40,740 bases of DNA from Spirochaetota bacterium. Lineage in GTDB: Bacteria; Spirochaetota; B62-G9; DRHN01. A program made the position numbers and the translations under genes. Shown one piece after another: positions 1-8,134 of the stretch. The notes under the pieces were generated by a model that saw only the letters and a list, made by a program, of their open reading frames with translations, searched no databases and was not told where the DNA came from. The stretch covers positions 1-40,740 of the forward strand of contig JAFGTF010000107.1 of NCBI GenBank assembly GCA_016934265.1. The letters are read 5' to 3'. The first letter of the stretch is position 1, and each line of letters opens with the position of its first letter.

Positions 1-66
1 CCATTCGTTTGGACTGCTACAGCGGATTCGATCTTGGAAAAGATCAAAAGACTTTGTCAAAGTATT

Positions 67-282
67 TCAGAGACATAACACTAGTATATCGTATACTTTC
101 TGCGCATGACGTAAATTCACTTTTCTGCTTTTCTTCTTTTGATAAAAATACAAGATCAGAAAAACACATATAAGCACGATAACGATTCCGATAAAAATCA
201 TTATCTGTCTTGGACTTTCATGGAAGCCGCTGGCAATAGCCTGCAGCAGGCCGTTAACCTTTTCTTGATCCAGAAAGAACAT
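67..282 (-). CDS. Small single-pass membrane protein, probably a truncated gene
   Basis: This 71-residue frame starts with ATG at 282, preceded by an AGGGGAG ribosome binding site. One strongly hydrophobic segment (about residues 26-46) is followed by a very basic stretch (YQKKKSRK), so the C-terminal side should be cytoplasmic. The stop is TGA at 67-69, but the same frame stays open beyond it to the window edge. The short length and this pattern suggest the N-terminal part of a longer protein interrupted by a stop. The N-terminal layout resembles membrane-anchored PilZ-domain proteins of spirochaetes; that is a weak inference because no PilZ motif is present. Just upstream (about 283-427, minus) another frame without an ATG encodes a protein-like peptide (ending near WEMVEKGRLT), which may be the tail of a deleted neighbour. 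Confidence 0.35.
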   Translation of the reverse strand: MFFLDQEKVNGLLQAIASGFHESPRQIMIFIGIVIVLICVFLILYFYQKKKSRKVNLRHAQKVYDILVLCL

Positions 283-463
283 GTCAATCTCCCCTTCTCT
301 ACCATCTCCCAAAGGACTTCCGCAGTGCGGCTGTTCCTCCGGCTTAGTTTATCTATTGCTTTCCGTACATCCTCCCTTCGAATGAATTCGCAAACGCTCT
401 TCCGAGCCCATAATCCGGCTTCATATTAAAAAGTTATGTATACTGTCCATAATTAAATGAAAG

Positions 464-488
464 GCGCGCGGGCGTTCCCGCCCGCGTG
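464..488 (-). terminator. Rho-independent terminator of the lipoprotein gene
   Basis: An eight-base-pair GC stem (CGCGGGCG / CGCCCGCG, extendable by two pairs) with a four-base loop lies 19 bases past the stop of the lipoprotein gene. On the minus strand it is followed by a U-rich stretch (CCTTTCATTTAATT). Confidence 0.6.
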
Positions 489-506
489 TTTCTGTACCGT
501 CATGTA

Positions 507-1814
507 TTATCCAATAGGTATTGAGGGGGCCTTCGCGTCGTCGTAGTTCGCATCCTTCACGCCGAGCCCGAACCGTACCGTAAGCTGCTCCTCGCTCGAA
601 ATCCATTCGAACATCGTGAACCCGAAGAAACGGCCGGACGGATCGAAGGCCATCATTATGAGCAGCTCGTATCCCTCATCCGAGTCATAAGCGACGAACG
701 CACCCTGGCACTTGTGGGCGTTCTGTACGACCGTGGACGCCGCCAGATCGTTACCCGCGACATCCTGGAAAGATATTGATATATCTTCATCTTCCACACG
801 GGTGAGCGCAAGCGGCCCGTTATATAAATATGAATCCCCCCCTTCAATGCGATACGAATAGTTGAACACGTCGATTGCACCGGCAGAACCCTCGCTCATT
901 ATAACGACCTTGACCGGCCCGATCTCCGCCCCTTCACCGAATGAATACCCGTACGCCATGGTGAGGTACGTTCCGTCTACGACCGGCCAGAATGTTGAAA
1001 GAGTATCGACCGCCGAGGTCTGCGGAACCGCGAGCGCGCCGCCGCCGCCCGCCCCAGGCCCCCAGTCGAGAATCAATGCACCCGAAGCAGTTCCCGTAAC
1101 CGCCATGGCCTGGCTCCAGTCGCCAGTTGCGCCTTCCCAGATGCAGAACGCGCCGGACCCGGAGTCCCAGGTCAAGGCGTCGATTCCCGCGTCTCCGGAA
1201 GGGTTGATGTTGCTCAAGCCGTCACTCTCGTCTAAAAACTCTTCCTTCCTACTGTACGCCGCGCCGTACATCTCTCCCGCTTCTCCGCTCGTATCGAACG
1301 CGGCGAACCCGCAGCTCATGTCGGAGTCCGTACCGGTCGGGTCGATGATGAACTTCACCCAGTTGTACGCCCGCGAGTAGAAGGAGGACGCGGCCGGCGC
1401 CTCCCTCGCTACGAGGAACACAGGATTTCCGTCTCCGTGACCCTCGGAGTCGAACGCCTGGAACACGCACGCGGCGTCCGGGATCTCCGCGAAGAGCACG
1501 TACCCGCCACCTTCGATATCGATCCTGTTGACGATCGAAAACCCGCTCGCGTACTCCGTATCGGCCGAGACTGCGGTGTACTGATACCACGACTGCGATG
1601 ATTCCGTTTCCCCCTCGGTGAAATTGATCTTTTTTACCTGCTGGTTGTCGCGGTCCATCAACACCACAATGAAGTCCCCTTTCGGGTCCGTTCCGCCGTA
1701 GCTCGGATAGCTCAATGCACTGCTACCGGCGGAATTGCATCCGAATACGACGAAGAGCCCTCCCGCGAGCAGGAGAGCGGCACCGATCCCTATGACCAGG
1801 TATCGTTTTTTCAT
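507..1814 (-). CDS. Unrecognised secreted lipoprotein
   Basis: The 435-residue protein starts at ATG 1814 behind a GGGAGG ribosome binding site. It has a basic N-terminus (MKKR), a hydrophobic core (about residues 5-22) and a lipobox-like VFGC with Cys26, which points to a lipoprotein anchored in an outer or inner membrane. The mature part is rich in Gly, Asp, Ser and aromatic residues, with repeated patches such as DSEGHGDGNP and WDSGSGAF, and has no further membrane segment. I recognise no catalytic motif or domain. The composition suggests a beta-rich extracytoplasmic protein. It is monocistronic: a terminator follows at 464-488, and the upstream gap carries a gene remnant. Confidence 0.75.
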   Translation of the reverse strand: MKKRYLVIGIGAALLLAGGLFVVFGCNSAGSSALSYPSYGGTDPKGDFIVVLMDRDNQQVKKINFTEGETESSQSWYQYTAVSADTEYASGFSIVNRIDIEGGGYVLFAEIPDAACVFQAFDSEGHGDGNPVFLVAREAPAASSFYSRAYNWVKFIIDPTGTDSDMSCGFAAFDTSGEAGEMYGAAYSRKEEFLDESDGLSNINPSGDAGIDALTWDSGSGAFCIWEGATGDWSQAMAVTGTASGALILDWGPGAGGGGALAVPQTSAVDTLSTFWPVVDGTYLTMAYGYSFGEGAEIGPVKVVIMSEGSAGAIDVFNYSYRIEGGDSYLYNGPLALTRVEDEDISISFQDVAGNDLAASTVVQNAHKCQGAFVAYDSDEGYELLIMMAFDPSGRFFGFTMFEWISSEEQLTVRFGLGVKDANYDDAKAPSIPIG

Positions 1815-2441
1815 AGCAACCTCCCTATTTTATTCGTGTCTTACTACAAAAGATGTGTGAACGCTCTATGATTGAATCAGTTGTTTTCAGCCGCAGCAAA
1901 AGACAATGTTCCACCATTATAGACTTCTATACTACAATATAGCAATAAATAATAATTTATCTTTGCCGTACGCTGTTTTTTTTCATTCCTTCAGCGAACA
2001 ACACGCGGGTGGGGGTGCCGGAGGTTCCACAGAGCGGGAGTGGGAAGCAGTAGAGAGTACCCGAAAGCTCCCGTATGGAATTTACGATAGGAATGAATAG
2101 CGATAATAGTTTGGAAAATTTATTGAAGCACCTATTTATCCTCTGTTACACTATTTCAGAACTGCGTCAACGAGGGTTCTGTATTTTCGAATCGGCACAT
2201 TGTCCGGGATAGAATCATTTTTCGGGTGGAGATCATTCGGAATCCGACATTCACCGCAATGGAACGATATAGTACCTTAAAATAGAGACAGGAAATCATC
2301 GTGTTATCACCGATACGAAGGAAAATACCTACCAATAGCGCCAAACCGCCCTCGTCGGGAACTAGAAGGACTCTCTCACTTATGTATCGGAAGCCTCATA
2401 CACTGTCAGCGCTATTATTTACTACCGTTCACGGATAACGA
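1815..2441. other. Gene-poor gap with decayed sequence
   Basis: No intact gene is visible. The stretch contains the 3' end of a cyclase-family gene (about 1957-2090, separate entry) inside AT-rich sequence. The part from 2100 to 2441, downstream of the methyltransferase gene, shows no recognisable motif and no clear terminator. Confidence 0.5.
1957..2090 (-). pseudogene. 3' remnant of a cyclase-family (kynurenine formamidase-like) gene
   Basis: Read on the minus strand, about 36 codons encode a peptide that closely matches the C-terminus of the intact cyclase at 15743-16423. The shared run is LSGTLYCFPLPL, then a C in place of V, then GTSG, then TPT in place of APA, then RVLFAEG. The preceding residues (PIVN...RE versus PLVN...RK) also align. 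Where the intact gene stops (GGA TGA), the remnant reads GGA ATG and runs on for nine junk codons to a TAA. Upstream of the match the frame soon meets a stop, so the N-terminal five-sixths of the gene are gone. This is the tail of a second cyclase copy or a partial duplication. Confidence 0.65.
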
Positions 2442-3893
2442 CTATATCAGGCCTTTCTGTTCATAGTCCCGCCGTGCTCTTTTCAGAATCTCGTCTATCT
2501 CTTTATTCTGGTCGTCACTCAAGGGCGGCTCGGGTTTGTGTTCGGCGATAAGCCTGTCGACCTTTTGTTTCGCATGAGACAGGATATCCGGTTTCCCCCG
2601 TTTAATCCATTCCGGAATAGAGGTCCTGTCAAAGGTGGAGGGTGTGAACTGTTCGTGCCTCCACCATTTCCTCGTATGAGCGGTTTTAAGGAAGTGACCT
2701 GGAACGGGTCCCACCTTGTGTATGAGATCCAGGGCGAGGGTGTCGTCATTCACCTCTATTCCTTCTAAAAATCTGCCGACCCATCCGCAGATTTCATCAT
2801 CCACCACCGCCTGGACCGGATGCCATGTCAACTCCCCGAAGACGGACCCGTGAATAGAGAGATAGTTGGTCCCTGAAAGCGCGCTTGCAAAAAGCATAAG
2901 CGACTTTTCGGCGCCGTTCTGCCAGTCGATCTTCTTCGAGTTGGAATATGCCGCCTGACCCGACATTGTCGGGATATCGTACCGTCTCCATAGCTGGTTG
3001 TGTATTGCAATATGCAACCCAACGCCCATAGCCCCGAAATCGGGACTGCCGTTACCCATATTCATCGGATATACGAAATCCCCTGCAAGGATCTTGGAAC
3101 CCGGTTTGATAAGCTGAGCGAGGCACAAGCCTGCAAGCACCTCTGCATTATTTGACGCGGCGGAGCCTGCGAAGGTAGCGGGCCCCGTCCCCCCCATGAC
3201 TGAACCGCTTACCATCGTCATCGGCATGCAGGCCTCAGCGAAAGAAAAGGTGCCTTCACAAAAATCTTCTGGAAGGGTAAGCGGCGGTGAAGGAGCCTCT
3301 TCCAGAATAATGTCGGTACCCGCCACCTTCGCTATCTCGAGGCTGTACTTTTCCGCATCATACGAAGGGCCGGCCGAAGTAATTTTTGTGGAGTTTCTTA
3401 CGGCGCTCGCAACCCCCTCGGCCATTACCATAACGGAGGGGACATCCACCATGTCCATGTAGTATTCGTAACCCAGGGTGAATGCGAGATTATCAAGCGC
3501 GTCCATTACACGGATCGCATCGGAGTGTTCCTGTAACGTAGACTTTGCCACCTCCCACGTGTCGATATTCACCTTTGACATGGAAGCGTTCTGCCCGAAG
3601 TAGGTTCTGTTCCCTCCCATTCTAAGCGACGACCCCGGGTCTCTCGCATTTATGAGGAAGCTTTTCGGCGTCTTCCCGATGCACTGCTCTGCAAGCCAGG
3701 AGGGAATACGAACCCTTTTTCCCGCAGTATCTACCGAACAACCGTTGCTTTCAAACAGATCCAGGGCCTTCTCGTGCTCCACCCTCACCCCCGTAGTCTC
3801 TAGTATCTCAAAGGTCCCGTTCCATATAGCTTTCACCTGATCTTCGTTCAGAAGCTCGAGCGGTTTGAAGTTTCTCGTGTATCCTTTTACCAT
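2442..3893 (-). CDS. MttB-superfamily methylamine:corrinoid methyltransferase (non-pyrrolysine)
   Basis: The 483-residue protein belongs to the trimethylamine methyltransferase superfamily (MttB/MtgB). Typical features are the N-terminal EILETTGVRVEHEKAL helix region, the Gly-rich core (SGSVMGGTGPATFAGSAASN) and the C-terminal helical tail ending in ARRDYEQKG. Family members move a methyl group from a quaternary or tertiary amine to a corrinoid protein. Characterised non-pyrrolysine members act on betaines (glycine betaine, proline betaine, carnitine). No in-frame amber codon interrupts the gene, so it is the non-Pyl type, and the substrate cannot be read from sequence. The chosen start is ATG 3893, six bases after GAGGTG; a GTG lies three codons upstream. 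The gene sits directly behind its corrinoid partner as the last gene of the liv operon. No methyltransferase II or RamA-type activator is in the window. Confidence 0.92.
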   Translation of the reverse strand: MVKGYTRNFKPLELLNEDQVKAIWNGTFEILETTGVRVEHEKALDLFESNGCSVDTAGKRVRIPSWLAEQCIGKTPKSFLINARDPGSSLRMGGNRTYFGQNASMSKVNIDTWEVAKSTLQEHSDAIRVMDALDNLAFTLGYEYYMDMVDVPSVMVMAEGVASAVRNSTKITSAGPSYDAEKYSLEIAKVAGTDIILEEAPSPPLTLPEDFCEGTFSFAEACMPMTMVSGSVMGGTGPATFAGSAASNNAEVLAGLCLAQLIKPGSKILAGDFVYPMNMGNGSPDFGAMGVGLHIAIHNQLWRRYDIPTMSGQAAYSNSKKIDWQNGAEKSLMLFASALSGTNYLSIHGSVFGELTWHPVQAVVDDEICGWVGRFLEGIEVNDDTLALDLIHKVGPVPGHFLKTAHTRKWWRHEQFTPSTFDRTSIPEWIKRGKPDILSHAKQKVDRLIAEHKPEPPLSDDQNKEIDEILKRARRDYEQKGLI

Positions 3894-3915
3894 CCCAGTC
3901 ACCTCATCTTTTTTT

Positions 3916-4563
3916 CTAACCTTCCTTTAATAGTCTCTTAGCAAGTTTTACCGCCTCAACAGCGGTAGGCTCATACCCGTCGGCACCGATTTTTTGTGCG
4001 AAGTCGTCTGTAATCGCCCCGCCGCCGACGATCACCTTGATATGGCTTCTCAGCCCTGATTTATCGAGCTCCTTTATCACTTTCTCCTGCTCGTACGCGG
4101 TGGTGGTCAACAGCGAAGACATGGCGAGTATGTCGGGGTTCTGCTCCTTGACCGCACCGATAAACGTATCCGCCGTAACATTGATACCGAGGTCGTGGAC
4201 GTCGAACCCTTCCGCCATTAGAAGCGTGCCGACCATATCTTTCCCTATGTTGTGTATATCCCCAAAGACCGTACCTATCACCACTGATCCTACTTTCTCC
4301 CGTTTCAGCCCCTTTTTCGCGATTTCCTCTTCTAATACAGGCATGGCGCCCTGCAGGGCATCCGCCGCACCGATAAGGTCGGGAAGAAAGAGCTCGCCTT
4401 TTCCGAAGTCGTCGCCGATCCTGCTTATCACAGAGATCAAGTCGTTAATAACCTCGATCGGATTCAGCCCTTCGCTCATAGCCTGTTTCGCAAGTGTTTC
4501 CGCCGATTCCTTGTCATACTCCTCGATCGCCAGCTTCAGTTTGGTTGTCGTGTCAGAACCCAT
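3916..4563 (-). CDS. Corrinoid (cobalamin-binding) methyl-carrier protein
   Basis: The 215-residue protein has the MtgC/MtbC/MttC architecture. A helical cap (about residues 1-90) contains FLPDLIGAADAL. It is followed by a Rossmann-like B12 domain with the DxHxxG motif GDIHNIGKD (Asp102, His104, Gly107; His104 is the expected lower axial cobalt ligand). Later B12 signatures are SSLLTTT and VGGGAIT. It accepts the methyl group from the MttB-family enzyme encoded 22 bases downstream and passes it to a tetrahydrofolate methyltransferase not found here. The protein is cytoplasmic. ATG 4563 is preceded by a GGGGAAGGGG purine run. Confidence 0.93.
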   Translation of the reverse strand: MGSDTTTKLKLAIEEYDKESAETLAKQAMSEGLNPIEVINDLISVISRIGDDFGKGELFLPDLIGAADALQGAMPVLEEEIAKKGLKREKVGSVVIGTVFGDIHNIGKDMVGTLLMAEGFDVHDLGINVTADTFIGAVKEQNPDILAMSSLLTTTAYEQEKVIKELDKSGLRSHIKVIVGGGAITDDFAQKIGADGYEPTAVEAVKLAKRLLKEG

Positions 4564-4723
4564 TGACCCCTTCCCCCTTCATATGCTGAATAATTCTCAT
4601 GCTCCTTCTTCCCGCCGTAGAACAGACTACAATATTCGGATAGCGTTCGACCCTTCCCGAAGGAAAGACTATCACATCTAAATGAGAGTGACGCTCTTCT
4701 TACTATTACCCAACTTCATTTGC

Positions 4724-5782
4724 CTACGCAAATGTTAAAAGCCGTTTCGGATTCTCGACAAGCAGGGTATCGATCTGCGTCTCGGATATTCCGTTCAGCT
4801 TCATCAGCGGCACCACATTTGTAAGAACATGATCGTATCCGAACCCGCCGTATGAGGCGAGAGAGGTTTTCACACAGTGGTCGGAAGCTACCAGGAGCTG
4901 CTTTAGATATCCCTTCTCAATAAGCCGTAAAAGCGTCTTCACCCTCTGCTCGTCCGTCGGAAAGTTGAAATGCCGGCCCTGGTACGGCGGGAAGTATCCC
5001 TCGTACCCGAAAGTATCAAACTCTACGTAGCAACCTTCGTCGAGTATCCGCTGCAGGACATCATCCGTGATACACCAGGCGTCACAATGGCTCATCGCGA
5101 CCCGCGAGAGGTCCGCTCCTGCTTCCTTTATGATCTTGATGTTATCGAGAATAAGATTGTCACTATGGCTCGAATGAATATTGAACGGCGCTCCCGTCTT
5201 TTGTTGGGCGATGGCGGCTGCACGGAGCGATTTCCGCTCAAACTCGTCGATCGGGACCATGGCACCGATCTCACCTATCATACCGGCCTTAATACCGGTC
5301 TCACCGACACCATTCACGATATCGTCAACGATTCGTTCCGCAAGCCGATCAGGGCTCATTTCCCGCACTTGTTCTGTCTGTGAATGTCCGACATAGAACC
5401 CGGCGCCCATTATGATGTTTAGTCCGGTGGCTCGCGCGATTCGGGCGAGTCCCTTCGGGTCACGTCCGAGTCCTATATTACTCATTTCAACTATCGATCC
5501 GCCCCCTGCCAGTTTAAACCTCATGGTTTCTCGAATACCGGTCTTTTCGTCTATAAGCCTCACGTTATCGAGGCAGGTAAAGAGGTTCTGTCGTATCCAC
5601 CAGAGATTTTCAATCGTCACCGGCTCGTGGGCGAGTCTTCTCTCGGTCGATTCTTCCGGTTCTTCAAAGAACACGAGGAAATCGATCAGGATATGCTCAT
5701 GCGCGAGCGTGATACCGAGTTCATCTGGATCGATCGGCCCGAGTACCGTTTGGACCTTTCCCGAGATTTTTGTCTCTCCCAT
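4724..5782 (-). CDS. Phosphotriesterase-family amidohydrolase
   Basis: The 352-residue TIM-barrel metal hydrolase has the phosphotriesterase-family ligand set: HxH at His28/His30 (AHEHIL), Glu171 (MIGEIGAM), His203 (NIHSSH), His232 (SHCDAW) and Asp301 (VASDHC). Glu171 replaces the carboxylated Lys of true phosphotriesterases, as in E. coli Php and related homologues, so organophosphate hydrolysis is not implied. Relatives include lactonases and amide or ester hydrolases. ATG 5782 follows GGAG with a six-base spacer; an ATG ten codons upstream lacks such a site. It lies between livK and the corrinoid gene, so it may cleave an imported ester, lactone or amide before or after demethylation. That role is inferred from position only. 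Confidence 0.87.
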   Translation of the reverse strand: MGETKISGKVQTVLGPIDPDELGITLAHEHILIDFLVFFEEPEESTERRLAHEPVTIENLWWIRQNLFTCLDNVRLIDEKTGIRETMRFKLAGGGSIVEMSNIGLGRDPKGLARIARATGLNIIMGAGFYVGHSQTEQVREMSPDRLAERIVDDIVNGVGETGIKAGMIGEIGAMVPIDEFERKSLRAAAIAQQKTGAPFNIHSSHSDNLILDNIKIIKEAGADLSRVAMSHCDAWCITDDVLQRILDEGCYVEFDTFGYEGYFPPYQGRHFNFPTDEQRVKTLLRLIEKGYLKQLLVASDHCVKTSLASYGGFGYDHVLTNVVPLMKLNGISETQIDTLLVENPKRLLTFA

Positions 5783-5850
5783 CTTCTTCTCCAGTATTTT
5801 ATATATCCGCACTTAATTATAAAAATTCTTAAAAACAAGACACGATTCCA

Positions 5851-5880
5851 CGTAAAATAAGGGGCGGACACCCCCCCTCA
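5851..5880 (-). terminator. Stem-loop after livK, probable partial terminator
   Basis: AGGGG and CCCCT arms (5860-5878) flank a nine-base loop and are followed on the minus strand by TATTTTA, about 30 bases past the livK stop. Placed between the binding-protein gene and the enzyme genes, it could lower expression of the downstream cistrons relative to livK. Confidence 0.4.
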
Positions 5881-5905
5881 AAGGAGATGCCCGCACGCAC
5901 TCTCT

Positions 5906-7135
5906 TTACTTCCATTCAAACCCGCAATTGATCGGATTTTCCAGCTTGTCTCCCTTTATGGTGTACAGGAAGGCAGGAGCCTTGTATTCCCCGTCGACGA
6001 TCTTGATATTCATCGTCGCAAATTCGAAGCTGTCTACGTTGTTCATATACTTCTGTATTTTCACCCTCTCCTCTTTCAACTTATCACGACACCCCGTGAT
6101 CTTGAGGTCCTCGAAGCACTTCTTGATTAAATACATTGAATCGTAATCTGTCGGTACCGTCCAGTTCGGCTCCCCGTCAAAGTCTTCCCTGAACTTGTCC
6201 GCCAGCTTTTGCCACTTCTGGGACTTTGCCTGGCTGTTGAATATCGACCACTGATACGCACCGTCAAGGTATCCCTTTCCGAGCGCCCAGAACTCCGGCG
6301 TGCCGGCACCGTGGAAGAAAAGAAATCTTCTGTTTTCCTTTACTCCGCGTTTCTGGAGCTCCAGCACTATTTTAACCATCGCTTCGGGATAACAGTACAT
6401 TACAAACCCGTCAGGTTTATGCGAGAGCGCCCGTACCGCGAGAGGACTGAAGTCGACCGCTTCGGTAACTGCGATTTCTTCGAGCACCTTTACCCCTACC
6501 GCTTTCAAACCGTTGGACTGGTGCTTCGACTGCTCATACCACGTAGAAGCTTCCGGCTGCACAAACATCACCACCGATTTGATATCCGGCTCCCGCTCTA
6601 TCCACTTCTGACCTGTTGTTTTCGCAAACTGCTCGGTATTGGTAAGCCACACATTGGCCCACGGCCTGAACTTCTTTGCAACATCGTAGCTCGAAGTACT
6701 CTGAAGCATATATACACCTTCATCATAGGCAAGCTGCGAGCAGGCTTCCGCATCCGTACTCCCGTGCGGCCCCATGATGAGCAGCGGCTTCGTATCGAGC
6801 ACCTTCGCCATCTGTGTAACGGCAAGCTCGGGCTGATGAGTTCCGGTATCGTACACTTCCGCCCGCACCGGGACCCCACGAATACCACCGGCTGCATTGA
6901 TCTCGTCGATCGCTTCGTTCATACCCCATACGATCATTTCCCCGTAGGGCGCCCAGCCGCCGGTCATGAACATGAGGTTCGAAAAAACCCATTCATCGAC
7001 GCATGGTTCGTCGGATGCCACCGGCGCGGCTTCCTTTGCAGTCCCTGACGTTTCTTTTTCACTACCTGCTAAGGCGACGAGTGAAATGCAAAACGTCATC
7101 ACAATCACCATGATAACCAGCATACATTTCTTCAT
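5906..7135 (-). CDS. livK: Branched-chain-amino-acid-type ABC transporter substrate-binding protein
   Basis: The 409-residue type I periplasmic binding protein (LivK/Peripla_BP_6 family) has a Sec signal peptide: MKKC, a hydrophobic core over residues 4-21, and probable cleavage after ALA. The fold is recognisable from MKVLDTKPLLIMGPHGSTDAEA-like sequence around residue 100, followed by two-lobe alternation to a C-terminal FEWK. ATG 7135 has a strong AAGGAGGT site; the frame extends upstream without one. Family members bind amino acids, amides, urea or aromatic acids. The co-operonic MttB-type enzyme suggests a methylated amino compound. It delivers ligand to the LivHMGF complex encoded upstream in the same operon. 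Confidence 0.9.
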   Translation of the reverse strand: MKKCMLVIMVIVMTFCISLVALAGSEKETSGTAKEAAPVASDEPCVDEWVFSNLMFMTGGWAPYGEMIVWGMNEAIDEINAAGGIRGVPVRAEVYDTGTHQPELAVTQMAKVLDTKPLLIMGPHGSTDAEACSQLAYDEGVYMLQSTSSYDVAKKFRPWANVWLTNTEQFAKTTGQKWIEREPDIKSVVMFVQPEASTWYEQSKHQSNGLKAVGVKVLEEIAVTEAVDFSPLAVRALSHKPDGFVMYCYPEAMVKIVLELQKRGVKENRRFLFFHGAGTPEFWALGKGYLDGAYQWSIFNSQAKSQKWQKLADKFREDFDGEPNWTVPTDYDSMYLIKKCFEDLKITGCRDKLKEERVKIQKYMNNVDSFEFATMNIKIVDGEYKAPAFLYTIKGDKLENPINCGFEWK

Positions 7136-7173
7136 TTCCACAAAACCTCCTTCATAAAATTGTATATCTGTTA

Positions 7174-7194
7174 AGATCAATAGATCCTTGATCT
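7174..7194 (-). repeat. Inverted repeat in the livM-livK intergenic region
   Basis: A perfect seven-base inverted repeat (AGATCAA / TTGATCT) with a seven-base loop sits 39 bases upstream of the livK start. No T-run follows, so it may stabilise or process the livK message or act as an operator; nothing distinguishes these. Confidence 0.35.
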
Positions 7195-7236
7195 ATGTTA
7201 TATCTCAGCTATACATGACGAGAAGAACCCAAAATA

Positions 7237-8103
7237 TTAACTTTTCCTTCTGTTTATAAAAAACCGCTTCACAGAGACCTTTATGTCCCACAGCATCTTT
7301 TTGGAAATGACCCCTTCAGGTCGGAGAAGCATGGTTACCACCAGCAGCAAACCGTAGATTGTATCCTTCCACTCGGCGACCGCCTCAGGCAGCAACAGGG
7401 GGAAGCCCCAGAGTATGGGAGTGAAGACCACCACACCCCACATGGTGGTATAACCGCCGACGAACATGAAACAGTAAATGTTCAAGAGCATTCCGAGCGA
7501 GAAGTGACGCGGCACCAGAATTCTCACAAGGTTGGCAAAAAGCACACCGGCAATAGCGCCCAACACACCCGCGAAAACCTGGAGCCATACGCTGAGCCAG
7601 TACGTATTGATCTTTAGGGTTCTTGCGACGGAAGTATCGATGAAGACCACTTCCATGGCCCGGCCGATTCTCGACCGTTCGAGCCTGAAAATGAAGAAGC
7701 CGACGATGAATACTATCACATAGGTCACTATGAGAAGATGATCGACCCTCGGTATGCTGTAAAAGCCGTACACGCCCCCGAGAAACGCCATATTCCTGAG
7801 TACGGTCTGAGTAATGAATATCATTGCAATAGTGGCAATGGTCATTGAAAATCCCGGCGCCCTTCCGAGCCCAAGGGCCGGAACAAAAGAAAAAACTGCA
7901 CCTCCTCCCATCGCAGCGAGAAGCGCAGGTAGAAATGGCCAATGCAGCTCACGTGTCAGGTACGCGCATATATAAGCTCCCACCGCCATCGCCGCAATAG
8001 GTACATTATTCAGCTGCCCGTTTCGATAGACAATATAGATCGCCCAGCCGAGGAGAATGAAGATTCCGGTAAATACAAGAAAGTAAAACAGGCTTATAGG
8101 CAT
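7237..8103 (-). CDS. livM: Branched-chain-amino-acid-type ABC transporter permease LivM
   Basis: The 288-residue inner-membrane protein has eight to nine hydrophobic segments, with family landmarks AVGAYICAYL (residues about 39-48), ALGLGRAPGFSMTIATIAM (about 77-95) and a C-terminal GLLLVVTMLLRPEGVI. The last is the usual LivM/LivH tail just before a basic end. It forms the translocation pore with LivH and is driven by LivG and LivF. ATG 8103 sits 31 bases after the livH stop. Confidence 0.9.
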   Translation of the reverse strand: MPISLFYFLVFTGIFILLGWAIYIVYRNGQLNNVPIAAMAVGAYICAYLTRELHWPFLPALLAAMGGGAVFSFVPALGLGRAPGFSMTIATIAMIFITQTVLRNMAFLGGVYGFYSIPRVDHLLIVTYVIVFIVGFFIFRLERSRIGRAMEVVFIDTSVARTLKINTYWLSVWLQVFAGVLGAIAGVLFANLVRILVPRHFSLGMLLNIYCFMFVGGYTTMWGVVVFTPILWGFPLLLPEAVAEWKDTIYGLLLVVTMLLRPEGVISKKMLWDIKVSVKRFFINRRKS

Positions 8104-8134
8104 GTTCTAGTACCTGTGTCTTCTAGAGTATCCT

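Noticed and set aside
1906-2100. Plus-strand open frame in the gap before the methyltransferase gene
   Set aside because: It is the antisense of the cyclase remnant; the similarity to the cyclase region is only meaningful on the minus strand.
2442-3893. Possible pyrrolysine-type MttB with in-frame amber codon
   Set aside because: The frame is uninterrupted to its normal C-terminus, so no UAG readthrough is needed.
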